Shown here: positions 19,009 through 28,280 of the stretch, piece by piece
Position numbering within the stretch: position 1 is the stretch's first letter
Layout of the letters: each line of letters begins with the position of its first letter
Assembly: GCA_030441535.1 (NCBI GenBank)
Contig: JAUJFZ010000001.1
Span: 90,001 to 154,000, forward strand
DNA length: 64,000 nucleotides
Origin: Betaproteobacteria bacterium LSUCC0117
GTDB lineage: Bacteria > Pseudomonadota > Gammaproteobacteria > Burkholderiales > Burkholderiaceae_C
Reading direction: 5' to 3'
Notes under the pieces: generated by a model
What the model was told of the DNA's origin: nothing
Databases searched by the model: none
Seen by the model: only the letters and a program-made list of their open reading frames with translations
Made by a program: the position numbers and the translations under genes

Positions 19009-20403
19009 ATGAAAATTATTATTCTTGGGGCTGGTCGTGTGGGCGAGAGCGTGGCGGAAAGCTTGGTCTCTGAGCGCAACGACATCACCGTCATCGATTA
19101 CGATGCCGAACGTTTGCGTGATCTCGAAGAGCGTCTCGACTTGCGGGGCGTTTTAGGTAATGGTGCCCAGCCTTCGGTGTTGAAGGCGGCGGGTATTGAA
19201 GACGCCGATATGGTCATCGCTTGTTCACCCAGCGACGAGACCAATCTGGTGGTCTGTAAAGTCGCACACGACTTGTTTGGAACCCCCAAAACGATTGCAC
19301 GCTTGCGGTCCAAAGAGTTCCAAGATAACCCTGATTTGCTCTCGCGCGCTGGCTTCGCAGTGGATCATGTGATCTGCCCAGAAGAGTCGGTGATGAATTA
19401 CATCCATCAACTCATCCAGTACCCCGAAGCGTTACAGGTGCTGCATTTTTCACAAGGGCGTGCCAGCATGGTGGTGGTGCGCGCCGTGGCGGGCAGCGCC
19501 TTGGTGGGACAAGCACTCAGCGAGTTCAAATCGGCATTTCCGGCGGCTGAGATGCAAGTCGTTGCCATTTATCGCAACGGTTATGAGGTGCCCAACGAGG
19601 CTGAAACCCGCATCCGTGCCGATGACGAGGTGTTCGTTCTGGCGGAGAAGGACAAAATCCGCTCGGTTCTATTTGCGCTACACAAACAAGACCGCCCGGT
19701 ACAGCGAGTCATGATCGCCGGCGGTGGACGCGTTGGCTTGCGTTTGGCGCGTAGCTTGGCTGCCGGTCGTTACGAGGTCAAAATTATTGAGCGCAATAAA
19801 AAGCGTTGCGACTACCTGGCGGAGCAGTTGCCTGCAGACATGCTGGTGCTGCAGGGCGACGTCGCCGATGCAGATTTGCTGGAAGAAGAAAATGTGGGTG
19901 AGATGGATTTGTTTTTATCCCTCACCAACGATGATGAAGACAACATCTTGTCCGCGATGTTAGCCAAGCGTATGGGCGCCAAGCGGGTCATGGCCTTGAT
20001 TAACAGGCGCGCGTATGCCGAAATGATGGAGGGCAGTACGATCGACATCGCGATTTCACCCGCCCAAACCATCATTGGCGAACTGTTGGCGCATTTGCGC
20101 CGGGGTGATGTGGCGGCGGTCCATAGTCTGCGCCGTGGTGCGGCGGAGGTGTTGGAAGGCGTCGCCCGAGGCGACGTCAAGACATCAAAATTGGTGGGTC
20201 GCAAGTTGCGTGAAATCAAGTTGCCCAAAGGCACCAGTGTGGGTGCGATCGTTCGGGGTGAGGGGCGTGAGTCCAAAGTATTGATGCCGTCTTCGGATAT
20301 GGTGATCGAGGCTGATGACCACGTGATCGTGTTCATGCCCAACAAGCGCTCCGTCCGTGATGTCGAAAAGCTGTTCCAAGTGTCGGCCACGTTCTTTGGT
20401 TAA
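19009..20403 (+). CDS. trkA: Trk potassium uptake regulatory subunit TrkA
   Basis: A 464-residue cytoplasmic gating subunit with two RCK units. The first NAD-binding Rossmann fold starts at residue 2 (IIILGAGRVGESVAESL) and the second at about 236 (VMIAGGGRVGLRLARSL), each followed by a TrkA-C domain. It binds NAD(H) and controls the TrkH pore encoded 11 bases downstream. It lies 19 bases after the acyl-CoA dehydrogenase; a weak promoter of its own cannot be excluded. Confidence 0.96.
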   Translation: MKIIILGAGRVGESVAESLVSERNDITVIDYDAERLRDLEERLDLRGVLGNGAQPSVLKAAGIEDADMVIACSPSDETNLVVCKVAHDLFGTPKTIARLRSKEFQDNPDLLSRAGFAVDHVICPEESVMNYIHQLIQYPEALQVLHFSQGRASMVVVRAVAGSALVGQALSEFKSAFPAAEMQVVAIYRNGYEVPNEAETRIRADDEVFVLAEKDKIRSVLFALHKQDRPVQRVMIAGGGRVGLRLARSLAAGRYEVKIIERNKKRCDYLAEQLPADMLVLQGDVADADLLEEENVGEMDLFLSLTNDDEDNILSAMLAKRMGAKRVMALINRRAYAEMMEGSTIDIAISPAQTIIGELLAHLRRGDVAAVHSLRRGAAEVLEGVARGDVKTSKLVGRKLREIKLPKGTSVGAIVRGEGRESKVLMPSSDMVIEADDHVIVFMPNKRSVRDVEKLFQVSATFFG

Positions 20404-20414
20404 CTCGCTGCGCC

Positions 20415-21875
20415 ATGTATAACTTCATGCCCGTTCTGGCCGCACTTTCTCGTGTGGTACTGGTGTTCTCGGTGACTTTCTTTGTCCCTTGGGCGTGGTC
20501 ATGGTGGGGAGATGAGCACCGCCTGCAGGAGGTGTGGTTGCTGTCCTTTGCCGTGACGTTCATTTGCGGCGCGTTGGTGATGTGGCGTACCCAGCGCCAT
20601 CGCCGTGAATTGATGCCCAAAGATGGCTTCATGCTCGTGAATTTAGTTTGGGCGGTATTGCCAGCCTTTGCGGCCTTGCCCCTTTGGCTGGGCATCCCCG
20701 AAATGGACTGGAAAGATGCCTACTTTGAAGCGGTTAGTGGTTTGACCGCGACCGGTGCTACTGTGCTGAGTGGCCTCGACGAGTTACCTTTGGCCATCAA
20801 TGTCTGGCGGTGTTTTCTACAGCTTTTTGGTGGCTTGGGGATCATGCTGCTGGTTGTGGCCATCTTGCCGTTGTTGGGTCTGGGTGGCGTGCAGCTCTAC
20901 AAGGCTGAGACGCCAGGCCCCATGAAAGACGCCAAGCTCACGCCCCGTATCGCCGAGACCGCGCGTGGCTTGTGGGGGGTTTACTTCGTTTTGTCGACCT
21001 CGTGCTTTTTAGCGTATCGGTGGGCGGGTATGTCGTGGTCTGACGCTTTCATGCACATGAGCACCACCGTGAGTTTAGGAGGGCTGTCATCGCACGATGC
21101 CAGCTTGGGCTATTGGGATTCGCCACGCATTGAGGCAGTGGCCATGGTGTTCATGCTGTTGGCGGGTGTGAGTTTTGCGCGCTATTTCATTGTGTGGCGC
21201 ACGCGGTCGTTCGCCTCCTTATGGAAAGACGTGGAGGTGCGTGCCTACTTTGGCGTCTTGGCCGTGAGCATTGCCTTGGTCAGCGGCCTCCTAGCGGCTG
21301 ACGAGGTTGTGGATTCCTTCCCCGAGGCCTTGCGGGTATCGGCTTTCCAAGTTATTTCTCTGGCGACGACCACGGGTTACTCATCGGTCAACTACTCGCT
21401 GTGGCCGGCATTTGCACCTGTCCTACTCATCATGCTGGGGTGCTTTGTCTCGTGTGCGGGTTCGACCGGCGGGGGTATCAAAATGGTCCGCATGATCATG
21501 CTGGTGAAGCAAGCACGGCGAGAGTTGGTGCGCACCATACACCCGCGCGTCGTCAATCCCGTGCATCTGGCGGGGCAAGGTATTCCTAATACGGTGTTGA
21601 TGTCGGTGATGGCCTTCATGTTGATCTACGGCGCGACGATTTTGGGCCTGACCATGCTCATGCTCTTATCCGGAATGGATATCGTCACTGCCTTCACCGC
21701 CGTCGTGGCTTGTGTGAACAACATTGGTCCCGGCCTGGGGGCTGTCGGCCCCGCTGGTAACTATGGCGGACTCACCGATTTCCAAACCTGGGTCTGCACC
21801 TTCGGTATGCTGTTGGGGCGCTTGGAGTTGTTGTCAGTGCTGGTATTGTTTACCTCACAGTTTTGGCGGAAATAA
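20415..21875 (+). CDS. trkH: Trk potassium transporter membrane subunit TrkH
   Basis: A 486-residue polytopic inner-membrane protein with four MPM repeats. Selectivity-loop segments are visible: AVSGLTATGATVLSGLDE, STTVSLGGLSSHD, SLATTTGYSSVNYSLWP and ACVNNIGPGLGAVGPAGNYGGL, and SCAGSTGGGIKMVRMIML is the hinge/Lys region that admits potassium flow. It pairs with TrkA in potassium import driven by the proton or membrane potential gradient. Confidence 0.96.
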   Translation: MYNFMPVLAALSRVVLVFSVTFFVPWAWSWWGDEHRLQEVWLLSFAVTFICGALVMWRTQRHRRELMPKDGFMLVNLVWAVLPAFAALPLWLGIPEMDWKDAYFEAVSGLTATGATVLSGLDELPLAINVWRCFLQLFGGLGIMLLVVAILPLLGLGGVQLYKAETPGPMKDAKLTPRIAETARGLWGVYFVLSTSCFLAYRWAGMSWSDAFMHMSTTVSLGGLSSHDASLGYWDSPRIEAVAMVFMLLAGVSFARYFIVWRTRSFASLWKDVEVRAYFGVLAVSIALVSGLLAADEVVDSFPEALRVSAFQVISLATTTGYSSVNYSLWPAFAPVLLIMLGCFVSCAGSTGGGIKMVRMIMLVKQARRELVRTIHPRVVNPVHLAGQGIPNTVLMSVMAFMLIYGATILGLTMLMLLSGMDIVTAFTAVVACVNNIGPGLGAVGPAGNYGGLTDFQTWVCTFGMLLGRLELLSVLVLFTSQFWRK

Positions 21876-21910
21876 GCAGCCGTCGTCGTTGGTTTTTAAA
21901 GGAGCGAATG

Positions 21911-22342
21911 ATGCCCATTACCACTGGATATAAAACACTGGTTGAGCGCGCGATGGCTGAGGTTGTGACCTACAGCGTCAGCGATATCAAGGCGCGTTTG
22001 GGTCAGGATGAACGGTTGGTTTTAGTCGATATCCGTGACATACGGGAGCTGAATGCCGAAGGAACAGCGGTGGGAGCCCTGCACGCGCCACGCGGCATGC
22101 TGGAGTTTTGGGTTGACCCTGAGTCGCCCTATTACAAGCCCGTCTTCTCGGACGAAAGCAAAGAGTATGTCCTGTACTGTGGTGCGGGTTGGCGCAGTGC
22201 ATTGGCGACCAAGACCTTGCAAGAGATGGGCATGCGTAACGTTGCGCATATCGACGGTGGTTTCAAGGCCTGGGTGGCCGAGGGTGCGCCAGTGATCTCC
22301 ATGGCTGAGCTCAAGGCTCAGCGCGATGCCGCCAAAGGCTGA
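21911..22342 (+). CDS. Rhodanese-domain sulfurtransferase
   Basis: About 143 residues with one rhodanese fold. The active-site loop is YCGAGWRSALATKTLQ, with the catalytic cysteine in CGAGWR, and the domain begins at VTYSVSDIKARLGQDERLVLVDIRD. Single-domain rhodaneses carry persulfide sulfur to acceptors; the partner is unknown. Two ATGs sit in tandem at 21908 and 21911; the AAAGGAG site ending at 21904 is best spaced for the second. Confidence 0.88.
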   Translation: MPITTGYKTLVERAMAEVVTYSVSDIKARLGQDERLVLVDIRDIRELNAEGTAVGALHAPRGMLEFWVDPESPYYKPVFSDESKEYVLYCGAGWRSALATKTLQEMGMRNVAHIDGGFKAWVAEGAPVISMAELKAQRDAAKG

Positions 22343-22347
22343 GCAGG

Positions 22348-22764
22348 GTGGGGGACTCGAAGCAGGCGCTCCCTTGCCCATGTGGGCGACTGACGACGGG
22401 CGCCAGAGCTCAGGTCTTGTCATTTGATGTCTGCTGTGCGCCCTACGTTCGTGATGGCCAGATAGCGCCCGATCCTGAATCGCTGATGCGGTCGCGCTAC
22501 ACGGCGTTCACCCGAGCCAATGAAGCCTACCTTCGCGCGACCTGGTCGCCTGAAAGAACCCCCAAGACGATCCATTTAGACGGCAGCGATAAGTGGTTGG
22601 GATTGACGGTCAAGTCAACGGCTATGCTGTCGCCCGAAGAGGGCACGGTTCATTTTGTCGCCCGCGTGCGAACAGCCGGGCGTGCGCACCGCATCGAAGA
22701 AAACAGTCGATTCGCCCTGCGTGACGGGCAATGGCTGTACGTCGGCGCTGCGAGCGCTGCTTAA
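22348..22764 (+). CDS. YchJ-like SEC-C/UPF0225 family protein
   Basis: A 138-residue small protein with an N-terminal cysteine cluster (CPCG near residue 10, then CCAP) and the family motif SLMRSRYTAFTRANEAYLRATW. The C-terminal part, VHFVARVRTAGRAHRIEENSRF, has an NTF2-like pattern. Function is not established. GTG start at 22348, five bases after the rhodanese stop. Its TAA stop overlaps by four bases the stop of the convergent nucleoside hydrolase. Confidence 0.82.
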   Translation: MGDSKQALPCPCGRLTTGARAQVLSFDVCCAPYVRDGQIAPDPESLMRSRYTAFTRANEAYLRATWSPERTPKTIHLDGSDKWLGLTVKSTAMLSPEEGTVHFVARVRTAGRAHRIEENSRFALRDGQWLYVGAASAA

Positions 22765-23705
22765 CCCAGCCAGTTGGCTGCCAGCGTCGCTTCGAAAGCC
22801 TTGACACAACCAGCGCTGTCCACACTGGTGTAAATCGTGTGACGCGCGGGTCCCTCGGTCAATTGCACGGTACGTCCCTCCTCAGGGCCGGCAGTGGTCA
22901 CGCCTAGTCTGGTGTCAAGGGTTTGAAACAGTGCCGGGTCTGTGAGGGCCATGAAGGCCAGCACATCGTGGCCGAAGCAGCCATGCATCTTGCCGACGGT
23001 ATCGGCGTGACGCTGGCTGTAATAGCGTGCGTAAAACTGCACGGCATGGTTAAGAGTTTGCATTGCGGCATGGGGCTGGCGTTGCGCCAGGCGTTCAAAA
23101 AGCTGCGCAGGCATGATGACTTGGTGCGTGACGTCTAAGCTCACCACATCCACCTGCCAGGGGGCCTCAAACACCAACTGGGCCGCGTGGGGGTCATTCC
23201 AGATATTCGCTTCGGCCGTCGCCGTGACGTTACCCGGCACTGACACGGCGCCACCCATGATCACGACACGCTGCACCAGCGCCGCCCATGTGGTGTCGCG
23301 CGCCAGGGCGGTGGCCAGATTCGTCAGCGGACCGACCGCAACGAGCGTGATGGCGTGTGGGTTGGCGCGCACTTGAGCAATCAAAAAATCGGCCGCATCT
23401 TTTTCGACGGCGAAGCCAATGACCGAATCCCGTTGAGGCAAATTGCCCAAGCCATCCGAACCGTGAATGTGCGCGGGTGGTGCCTCAGGCGTTTTATGCA
23501 ATGGGCGTGCGGCACCCGCAGCCACAGGTATTGCATCGCATTGGGTTAGCCCACAAAGGTAAAGCGCATTGGCAGTTGCCTGCGTCACGGTCACGTTGCC
23601 GAAGACGGTCGTAATGCCCACCACCTCAATCGATGGATGCGCCAGCGCGTAGTAAAGCGCCATGGCGTCATCTACACCGGGGTCTGTATCGAAAATGACT
23701 TTCAT
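22761..23705 (-). CDS. Nucleoside hydrolase (IunH/RihA type)
   Basis: A 314-residue ribonucleoside hydrolase that cleaves the N-glycosidic bond of nucleosides to base and ribose. The calcium/ribose site DTDPGVDDA is at residues 6-14. EANIWNDPHAAQLVF and the CFGHDVLAFMAL loop with a conserved His follow. The start is the ATG at 23705, which overlaps the ribokinase stop as ATGA; the longer upstream frame is spurious. Last gene of a three-gene minus-strand operon (AraC regulator, ribokinase, hydrolase). Ribose released here can be phosphorylated by the preceding kinase. Confidence 0.92.
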   Translation of the reverse strand: MKVIFDTDPGVDDAMALYYALAHPSIEVVGITTVFGNVTVTQATANALYLCGLTQCDAIPVAAGAARPLHKTPEAPPAHIHGSDGLGNLPQRDSVIGFAVEKDAADFLIAQVRANPHAITLVAVGPLTNLATALARDTTWAALVQRVVIMGGAVSVPGNVTATAEANIWNDPHAAQLVFEAPWQVDVVSLDVTHQVIMPAQLFERLAQRQPHAAMQTLNHAVQFYARYYSQRHADTVGKMHGCFGHDVLAFMALTDPALFQTLDTRLGVTTAGPEEGRTVQLTEGPARHTIYTSVDSAGCVKAFEATLAANWLG

Positions 23706-24619
23706 GCCTGAGCCGTCAGAAATGCCCGTACATCCGCAAGGCGCGGTGTGCTGCTTTGCGCGCCAAGTGCGGTGCAAGCGAGGGCCCCAACGGCGTTGGC
23801 GAATTGAGCGGCATCAGTTGACGTGGCACCATCATTGAGTGCGGCCACAAAAGACCCCGCAAAGGCGTCGCCAGCGCCGGTGGTGTCGACCACTTCCACT
23901 GAAAAAGTGGGGCAATGCTGCAGACCCAGCTTGCGGTCGTGAACCAGACAGCCTGTCGCGCCAAGCGTCACTACTACCAGTGGCGTCGAGAGAGCCTGGA
24001 CCTGCGCTTCAACGTCTTTGGCAGCGATACCCAGAGTTTGGGCGATGGATTCGAGCTCGAGCGCGTTGACAATCAAAACATCGATACATTCAAGCAACGC
24101 AGATGGCAGGTGACTGGCTGGTGCGGCATTGAAAGCAACCCTGATACCGGCCTCTCGCGCCATTTGCGCAACCGCCACATTCGTTGCCATCGGAATCTCA
24201 GCCTGCAACAACAGGTAGCGGCAGCGCCCGCTCGCTAGCAGCGGTCGAAGGGCTGTAGTAGCCCGCTCGGGTGTCAGGCTGTGGTTCGCCCCTGGTGCCA
24301 CGGTAATCGCATTCTCACCCGCGTCGCTGACGCATATGAATGCGGCGCCTGTCGGGGTTGAGGGGCATTCGATGCTGTGATCCATAACACCTGCAGCCTG
24401 CAGCGCACCATGCAGGGTTTGCGCAAACGCATCATCGCCCAAGGCACCAATAAAGCAGGTTTCGGCGCCGCCTGCTTTGGCGCAGGCCACTGCTTGGTTG
24501 GCGCCTTTACCACCGGGGAACATGGCCAGATCGCGTCCCATGACCGTCTCACCGGGTCTTGGAATGGTGGGGGCCTGCGTGACAAAATCTAAGTTGGCCG
24601 AGCCAATCACAACAATCAT
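23702..24619 (-). CDS. rbsK: Ribokinase (PfkB family)
   Basis: A 305-residue sugar kinase giving ribose 5-phosphate. The substrate signature FPGGKGANQAVACAKAG lies near residues 35-52, NAAPASHLP near 165, and the anion-hole/catalytic motif DTTGAGDAF has D251 as general base. It matches ribokinase better than fructokinase or adenosine kinase. It is coupled by ATGA overlaps to the AraC gene upstream and the nucleoside hydrolase downstream. No ribose transporter is nearby, so substrate probably comes from nucleosides. Confidence 0.9.
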   Translation of the reverse strand: MIVVIGSANLDFVTQAPTIPRPGETVMGRDLAMFPGGKGANQAVACAKAGGAETCFIGALGDDAFAQTLHGALQAAGVMDHSIECPSTPTGAAFICVSDAGENAITVAPGANHSLTPERATTALRPLLASGRCRYLLLQAEIPMATNVAVAQMAREAGIRVAFNAAPASHLPSALLECIDVLIVNALELESIAQTLGIAAKDVEAQVQALSTPLVVVTLGATGCLVHDRKLGLQHCPTFSVEVVDTTGAGDAFAGSFVAALNDGATSTDAAQFANAVGALACTALGAQSSTPRLADVRAFLTAQA

Positions 24620-25731
24620 GCGGTTCTCTTTTTTGAGGTTGAATCCGGTGCGCGCGTGGCTTGATTGTGACTCAGGTCGTGCGTTGCCCGATAGGCTTGC
24701 GGGCTCACGCCAGCCCAAGACTTGAAAGCCCTTGAGAAGCTCTTCTCATTGCGAAAGCCACTCAGTTCAGCGATTCGTTTGATGGGGGCGTCGCTTGCCA
24801 AGAGGCGTTGAGTCGCGCGGGTCATACCCGCGGCGTGCTTGAGGTGTTGCCATGACTCACCCTCTTCTTTGAGTTGTCGGAACAAACTACGGGGTGATAC
24901 GTCGAGGTGTGCCGCTACGTCTACTGCGCTGGTCTGTGTTCGGGTGTCTTGTGACAGAAACTGCCTGACCTGCTGCACCATCCGGCGGTCTCTGCGGTAA
25001 TGACGGACGGTTAACGGCAGCGCGCGTTGCAGCATGCTTTGTAATGCACTGGCATCGCGTCGAATGGGCAGACTGAGGTAGCTTGCATCGAAGAACAGGG
25101 CCGTCTTTGGTGCTTCAAAGCTCACCGGGCACGGAAACAAAACCGTGTAAGCGCTCGCGTGTGCCGGGCGTGGGAAGTCAAAATGAACCGTCTGTAGCGC
25201 GATACGCGAATCGATCAGCCATGAGGACAAGCCCAGCAGATTGCGCAGCAAGGTAACGGCACAAAACTCACGCACATTGGGGTGCACCGCTTTGGCTTCC
25301 ACAGTAACGACCGCTGTGTCAGTTGACACATCAGTGGGTGACGACGAGAGCGCGAGGACGACGGCATTTGTCAGCAAACGGTGGTGTTGACACCACCGAC
25401 GTATGGCTGTGGCGAGGTTGGGGGCTGTAATTGCAGCTCGTGCCAAGAGGCCATAGCTGCCCCACGGCAGCCGCCGCTCAAACCAGCCTAAGGCCTCGTC
25501 ATCGAGTGCTCGCATGGCTAATTCGCTGAATATTTCAAATTGACGGGCGGTCACCATGCCCTCGACGATTTGCAATTCGATTGGCGTAATTTGTGCTGCG
25601 TTGAGGAGGTTGTTTGGCTCAACACCGCCATCGCGCAAGGCGTCGACGATGTGCTTCACGAAGGCAATAGGTGTGGCACGGATCGCTCGAGTCGGCCCTG
25701 TTCGTTGAGTCCGTGGGTGGGTCTTATCCAT
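24616..25731 (-). CDS. AraC-family transcriptional regulator (arabinose-bd N-terminal type)
   Basis: About 371 residues. The N-terminal 200 residues match the AraC_binding-like domain found in OruR/MmsR-type regulators. A double HTH at about 270-355 contains VDVAAHLDVSPRSLFRQLKEEG and IKRIAELSGFRNEKSFSRAFKSWAGVSPQAYR. It heads the rbsK/iunH operon and is divergent from liuBCDE, with 103 bases between the two ATGs. It may therefore regulate nucleoside salvage, the liu genes, or both; the ligand cannot be read from sequence. Start chosen at the ATG at 25731, as the upstream extension reaches into liuB. Confidence 0.9.
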   Translation of the reverse strand: MDKTHPRTQRTGPTRAIRATPIAFVKHIVDALRDGGVEPNNLLNAAQITPIELQIVEGMVTARQFEIFSELAMRALDDEALGWFERRLPWGSYGLLARAAITAPNLATAIRRWCQHHRLLTNAVVLALSSSPTDVSTDTAVVTVEAKAVHPNVREFCAVTLLRNLLGLSSWLIDSRIALQTVHFDFPRPAHASAYTVLFPCPVSFEAPKTALFFDASYLSLPIRRDASALQSMLQRALPLTVRHYRRDRRMVQQVRQFLSQDTRTQTSAVDVAAHLDVSPRSLFRQLKEEGESWQHLKHAAGMTRATQRLLASDAPIKRIAELSGFRNEKSFSRAFKSWAGVSPQAYRATHDLSHNQATRAPDSTSKKRTA

Positions 25732-25748
25732 CGGTTCATTTTGAATGA

Positions 25749-25763
25749 AATTTGGCACAAATT
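25749..25763. promoter_or_regulatory. Candidate operator in the AraC/liuB divergent region
   Basis: AATTTG GCA CAAATT, a perfect 6-bp dyad with a three-base centre, 18 bases upstream of the AraC ATG and about 70 upstream of liuB. Unlike the liuR site it has no ACGT core. AraC proteins more often use direct repeats, so the binder is unknown. It may also be chance in AT-rich DNA. Confidence 0.35.
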
Positions 25764-25834
25764 GCAACCTAATTGGCTTCTCACGGTGGGTCAGACCGTC
25801 TATCCTCCTGATTCTTGATCGAAAGATTTGCACC

Positions 25835-27439
25835 ATGCCCGCCTTACAAACCCAACTCAATGTTCGCTCGGATGACTTTCGCGTTAACGCCTCGGCGATG
25901 CAGCGCCTTGTCGATGACCTTCGTACGCACCTGACCGCTGTGGCTCAGGGCGGTGGCGACGCGGCGCGCGCGAAGCACACCGCGCGCGGTAAATTGCTAC
26001 CCCGCGATCGGGTTCAGTGCTTGCTCGACCCCGGCTCACCATTTTTGGAGCTGTCACCATTGGCCGCTCATGGCATGTACGGCGACGCGGCGCCCAGCGC
26101 CGGATTAATTGCGGGGATTGGCCGCATCAATGGCGTCGCTTGCATGGTGGTGTGCAATGACGCAACCGTCAAAGGGGGGACTTATTTCCCAATGACCGTC
26201 AAAAAGCACCTGCGGGCCCAAGAAATTGCACAACAAAACCACTTGCCTTGCGTTTATTTGGTCGACTCCGGTGGGGCCAACTTGCCGCAACAAGACGAAG
26301 TGTTCCCGGATCGTGACCATTTCGGACGCATCTTCTATAACCAAGCCAACATGAGCGCGATGGGGTTGGGGCAAGTCGCCGTGGTCATGGGCAGTTGCAC
26401 TGCGGGTGGCGCTTACGTGCCCGCCATGAGCGACGAAACCATCATTGTCAAAAATCAAGGCACGATCTTTTTGGGTGGGCCTCCGCTGGTCAAGGCGGCC
26501 ACAGGCGAGGTGGTTAGCAGCGAGGACCTGGGCGGCGGTGACGTGCACACCCGGCTGTCAGGCGTTGCCGACCATCTGGCGCAAGACGATGCCCACGCGC
26601 TTGCGCTGGCTCGGCGTGCGGTTGCCAATTTAAACCTCAAGCCGATCCAGCCCATGGCCGAGGCTGTCGATCCCCCTGCTTACCCCGCGACCGACCTCTA
26701 TGGGGTCATCCCCACCGACACGCGTAAGCCGTTTGATGTGCGCGAGATCATTGCACGCATTGTGGATGGCAGTGTTTTCGATGAGTTCAAGGCCCGGTTT
26801 GGCAGCACGCTGGTGTGTGGCTTTGCGCAAATCGAAGGCTTCCCCGTCGGTATCGTTGCCAACAACGGCATCTTGTTTTCTGAGTCCGCGCAGAAGGGTG
26901 CGCACTTCATTGAGCTGTGCTGCCAACGAAAAATCCCATTGGTCTTTCTGCAGAACATCACGGGTTTCATGGTGGGACGTAAAGTTGAAAATGAGGGTAT
27001 CGCCCGGCATGGCGCCAAGATGGTCACGGCGGTAGCCTGCGCGCAGGTGCCTAAATTGACTGTCATCATCGGCGGCAGCTTTGGCGCCGGTAACTACGGC
27101 ATGTGTGGCCGTGCATTCAGTCCACGCTTTCTATGGATGTGGCCCAATGCGCGCATCAGCGTGATGGGTGGCGAGCAGGCGGCGAGTGTATTGGCCACGG
27201 TAAAGCGCGACGGCATGGCGGCAAAAGGGATTGATTGGTCGGTTGATGAAGAGGCGGCATTCAAAGAGCCGATTCGCGCGCAATACGAAACTCAGGGGCA
27301 TCCCTATTACGCCACAGCGCGACTGTGGGACGACGGCGTCATCGATCCAGCGGATACGCGTCGCGTTTTGGCACTGGGACTGGCGACCGCATTGAATGCG
27401 CCGATACCGGAGACACGCTTCGGTGTGTTCCGGATGTAA
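25835..27439 (+). CDS. liuB: Methylcrotonyl-CoA carboxylase carboxyltransferase (beta) subunit
   Basis: A 534-residue biotin-dependent carboxyltransferase that moves the carboxyl group from biotin to 3-methylcrotonyl-CoA. GRINGVACMVVCNDATVKGGTYFPMTVKKHLR, VYLVDSGGANLPQQDEVFPDRDHFG and GGSFGAGNYGMCGRAF are diagnostic of the methylcrotonyl type rather than propionyl-CoA carboxylase. The ATG at 25835 is where similarity begins; the frame extends upstream into the AraC promoter region without support. First gene of liuB-liuC-liuD-liuE, with no LiuR-type palindrome in front. Confidence 0.95.
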   Translation: MPALQTQLNVRSDDFRVNASAMQRLVDDLRTHLTAVAQGGGDAARAKHTARGKLLPRDRVQCLLDPGSPFLELSPLAAHGMYGDAAPSAGLIAGIGRINGVACMVVCNDATVKGGTYFPMTVKKHLRAQEIAQQNHLPCVYLVDSGGANLPQQDEVFPDRDHFGRIFYNQANMSAMGLGQVAVVMGSCTAGGAYVPAMSDETIIVKNQGTIFLGGPPLVKAATGEVVSSEDLGGGDVHTRLSGVADHLAQDDAHALALARRAVANLNLKPIQPMAEAVDPPAYPATDLYGVIPTDTRKPFDVREIIARIVDGSVFDEFKARFGSTLVCGFAQIEGFPVGIVANNGILFSESAQKGAHFIELCCQRKIPLVFLQNITGFMVGRKVENEGIARHGAKMVTAVACAQVPKLTVIIGGSFGAGNYGMCGRAFSPRFLWMWPNARISVMGGEQAASVLATVKRDGMAAKGIDWSVDEEAAFKEPIRAQYETQGHPYYATARLWDDGVIDPADTRRVLALGLATALNAPIPETRFGVFRM

Positions 27440-27452
27440 GGGAGAGATCAAG

Positions 27453-28259
27453 GTGCAACCGTACAAAGAAATTGAAGTCAGTCCCCACGCGTCGCATGCG
27501 GGTGTTTGGCAGGTTTATCTCAAGCGTGAGGCAGTGCGTAACGCATTTAACGATGCGCTGATCGCCGAACTGACGCAGGCGTTTAAAGCGATCGCCTCAG
27601 ATGATGCCGCCCGCGCGGTGGTGCTGGGTGGTCACGGCAAGGCGTTTTGTGCCGGGGCTGATTTGGGGTGGATGCGCCAAATGGCCGACTACACCTGGGA
27701 AGAAAGCCGCAGCGATGCCCAAGCACTAGCGGATATGTTGTGGGCTATTTACAGCTGCCCCGTGCCCGTCATCGCTCGGATACAAGGGGACTGTTACGCG
27801 GGTGGCGTGGGGCTGGTCGCCGCATGCGATATCCGGGTTGCGGTTGAAAGCGCGCATTTTTGCCTCAGTGAGGTCAAGCTTGGCCTGATCCCCGCTACGA
27901 TCTCGCCGTACGTGATCCGTGCGATGACTCCCAACACCGCCATGCGCTACTTCATAACGGCCGAGCGCTTCAACGCCAGGGCGGCTCAGACGATGGGGCT
28001 CGTGCAAACGGTGTGTGTCACCGATGAGTTAGACGCCCACATTGCGCACTTCCTCAGCGCTATTTTGGGTAATGCACCGCAAGCGGTACGCGCGTGTAAA
28101 GCACTCGTTCATGAGGTGGGTGGGCACCCCATCACGGCCGACCTGCGGGCTCAAACTGCTCGCCAGATCGCCGATATCCGCTCCAGTGAGGAGGGCAAGA
28201 TCGGGGTGCAGGCCTTCTTGAGCAAAGCCACGCCACCCTGGCAAACCACTCGCACCTGA
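27453..28259 (+). CDS. liuC: Methylglutaconyl-CoA hydratase (enoyl-CoA hydratase family)
   Basis: A 268-residue crotonase-fold enzyme hydrating 3-methylglutaconyl-CoA to HMG-CoA. CAGADLGWMRQMADYTWEES, the oxyanion-hole segment GDCYAGGVGLVAACDI and the LSEVKLGLIPATISPYV motif match AUH/LiuC proteins. The GTG start at 27453 has a GGAGAG site about eight bases upstream; an ATG-initiated extension overlapping liuB is unlikely. Position between the two carboxylase subunits fits the pathway. Confidence 0.92.
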   Translation: MQPYKEIEVSPHASHAGVWQVYLKREAVRNAFNDALIAELTQAFKAIASDDAARAVVLGGHGKAFCAGADLGWMRQMADYTWEESRSDAQALADMLWAIYSCPVPVIARIQGDCYAGGVGLVAACDIRVAVESAHFCLSEVKLGLIPATISPYVIRAMTPNTAMRYFITAERFNARAAQTMGLVQTVCVTDELDAHIAHFLSAILGNAPQAVRACKALVHEVGGHPITADLRAQTARQIADIRSSEEGKIGVQAFLSKATPPWQTTRT

Positions 28260-28280
28260 TACAACGTAAAAGAGCCCGGT

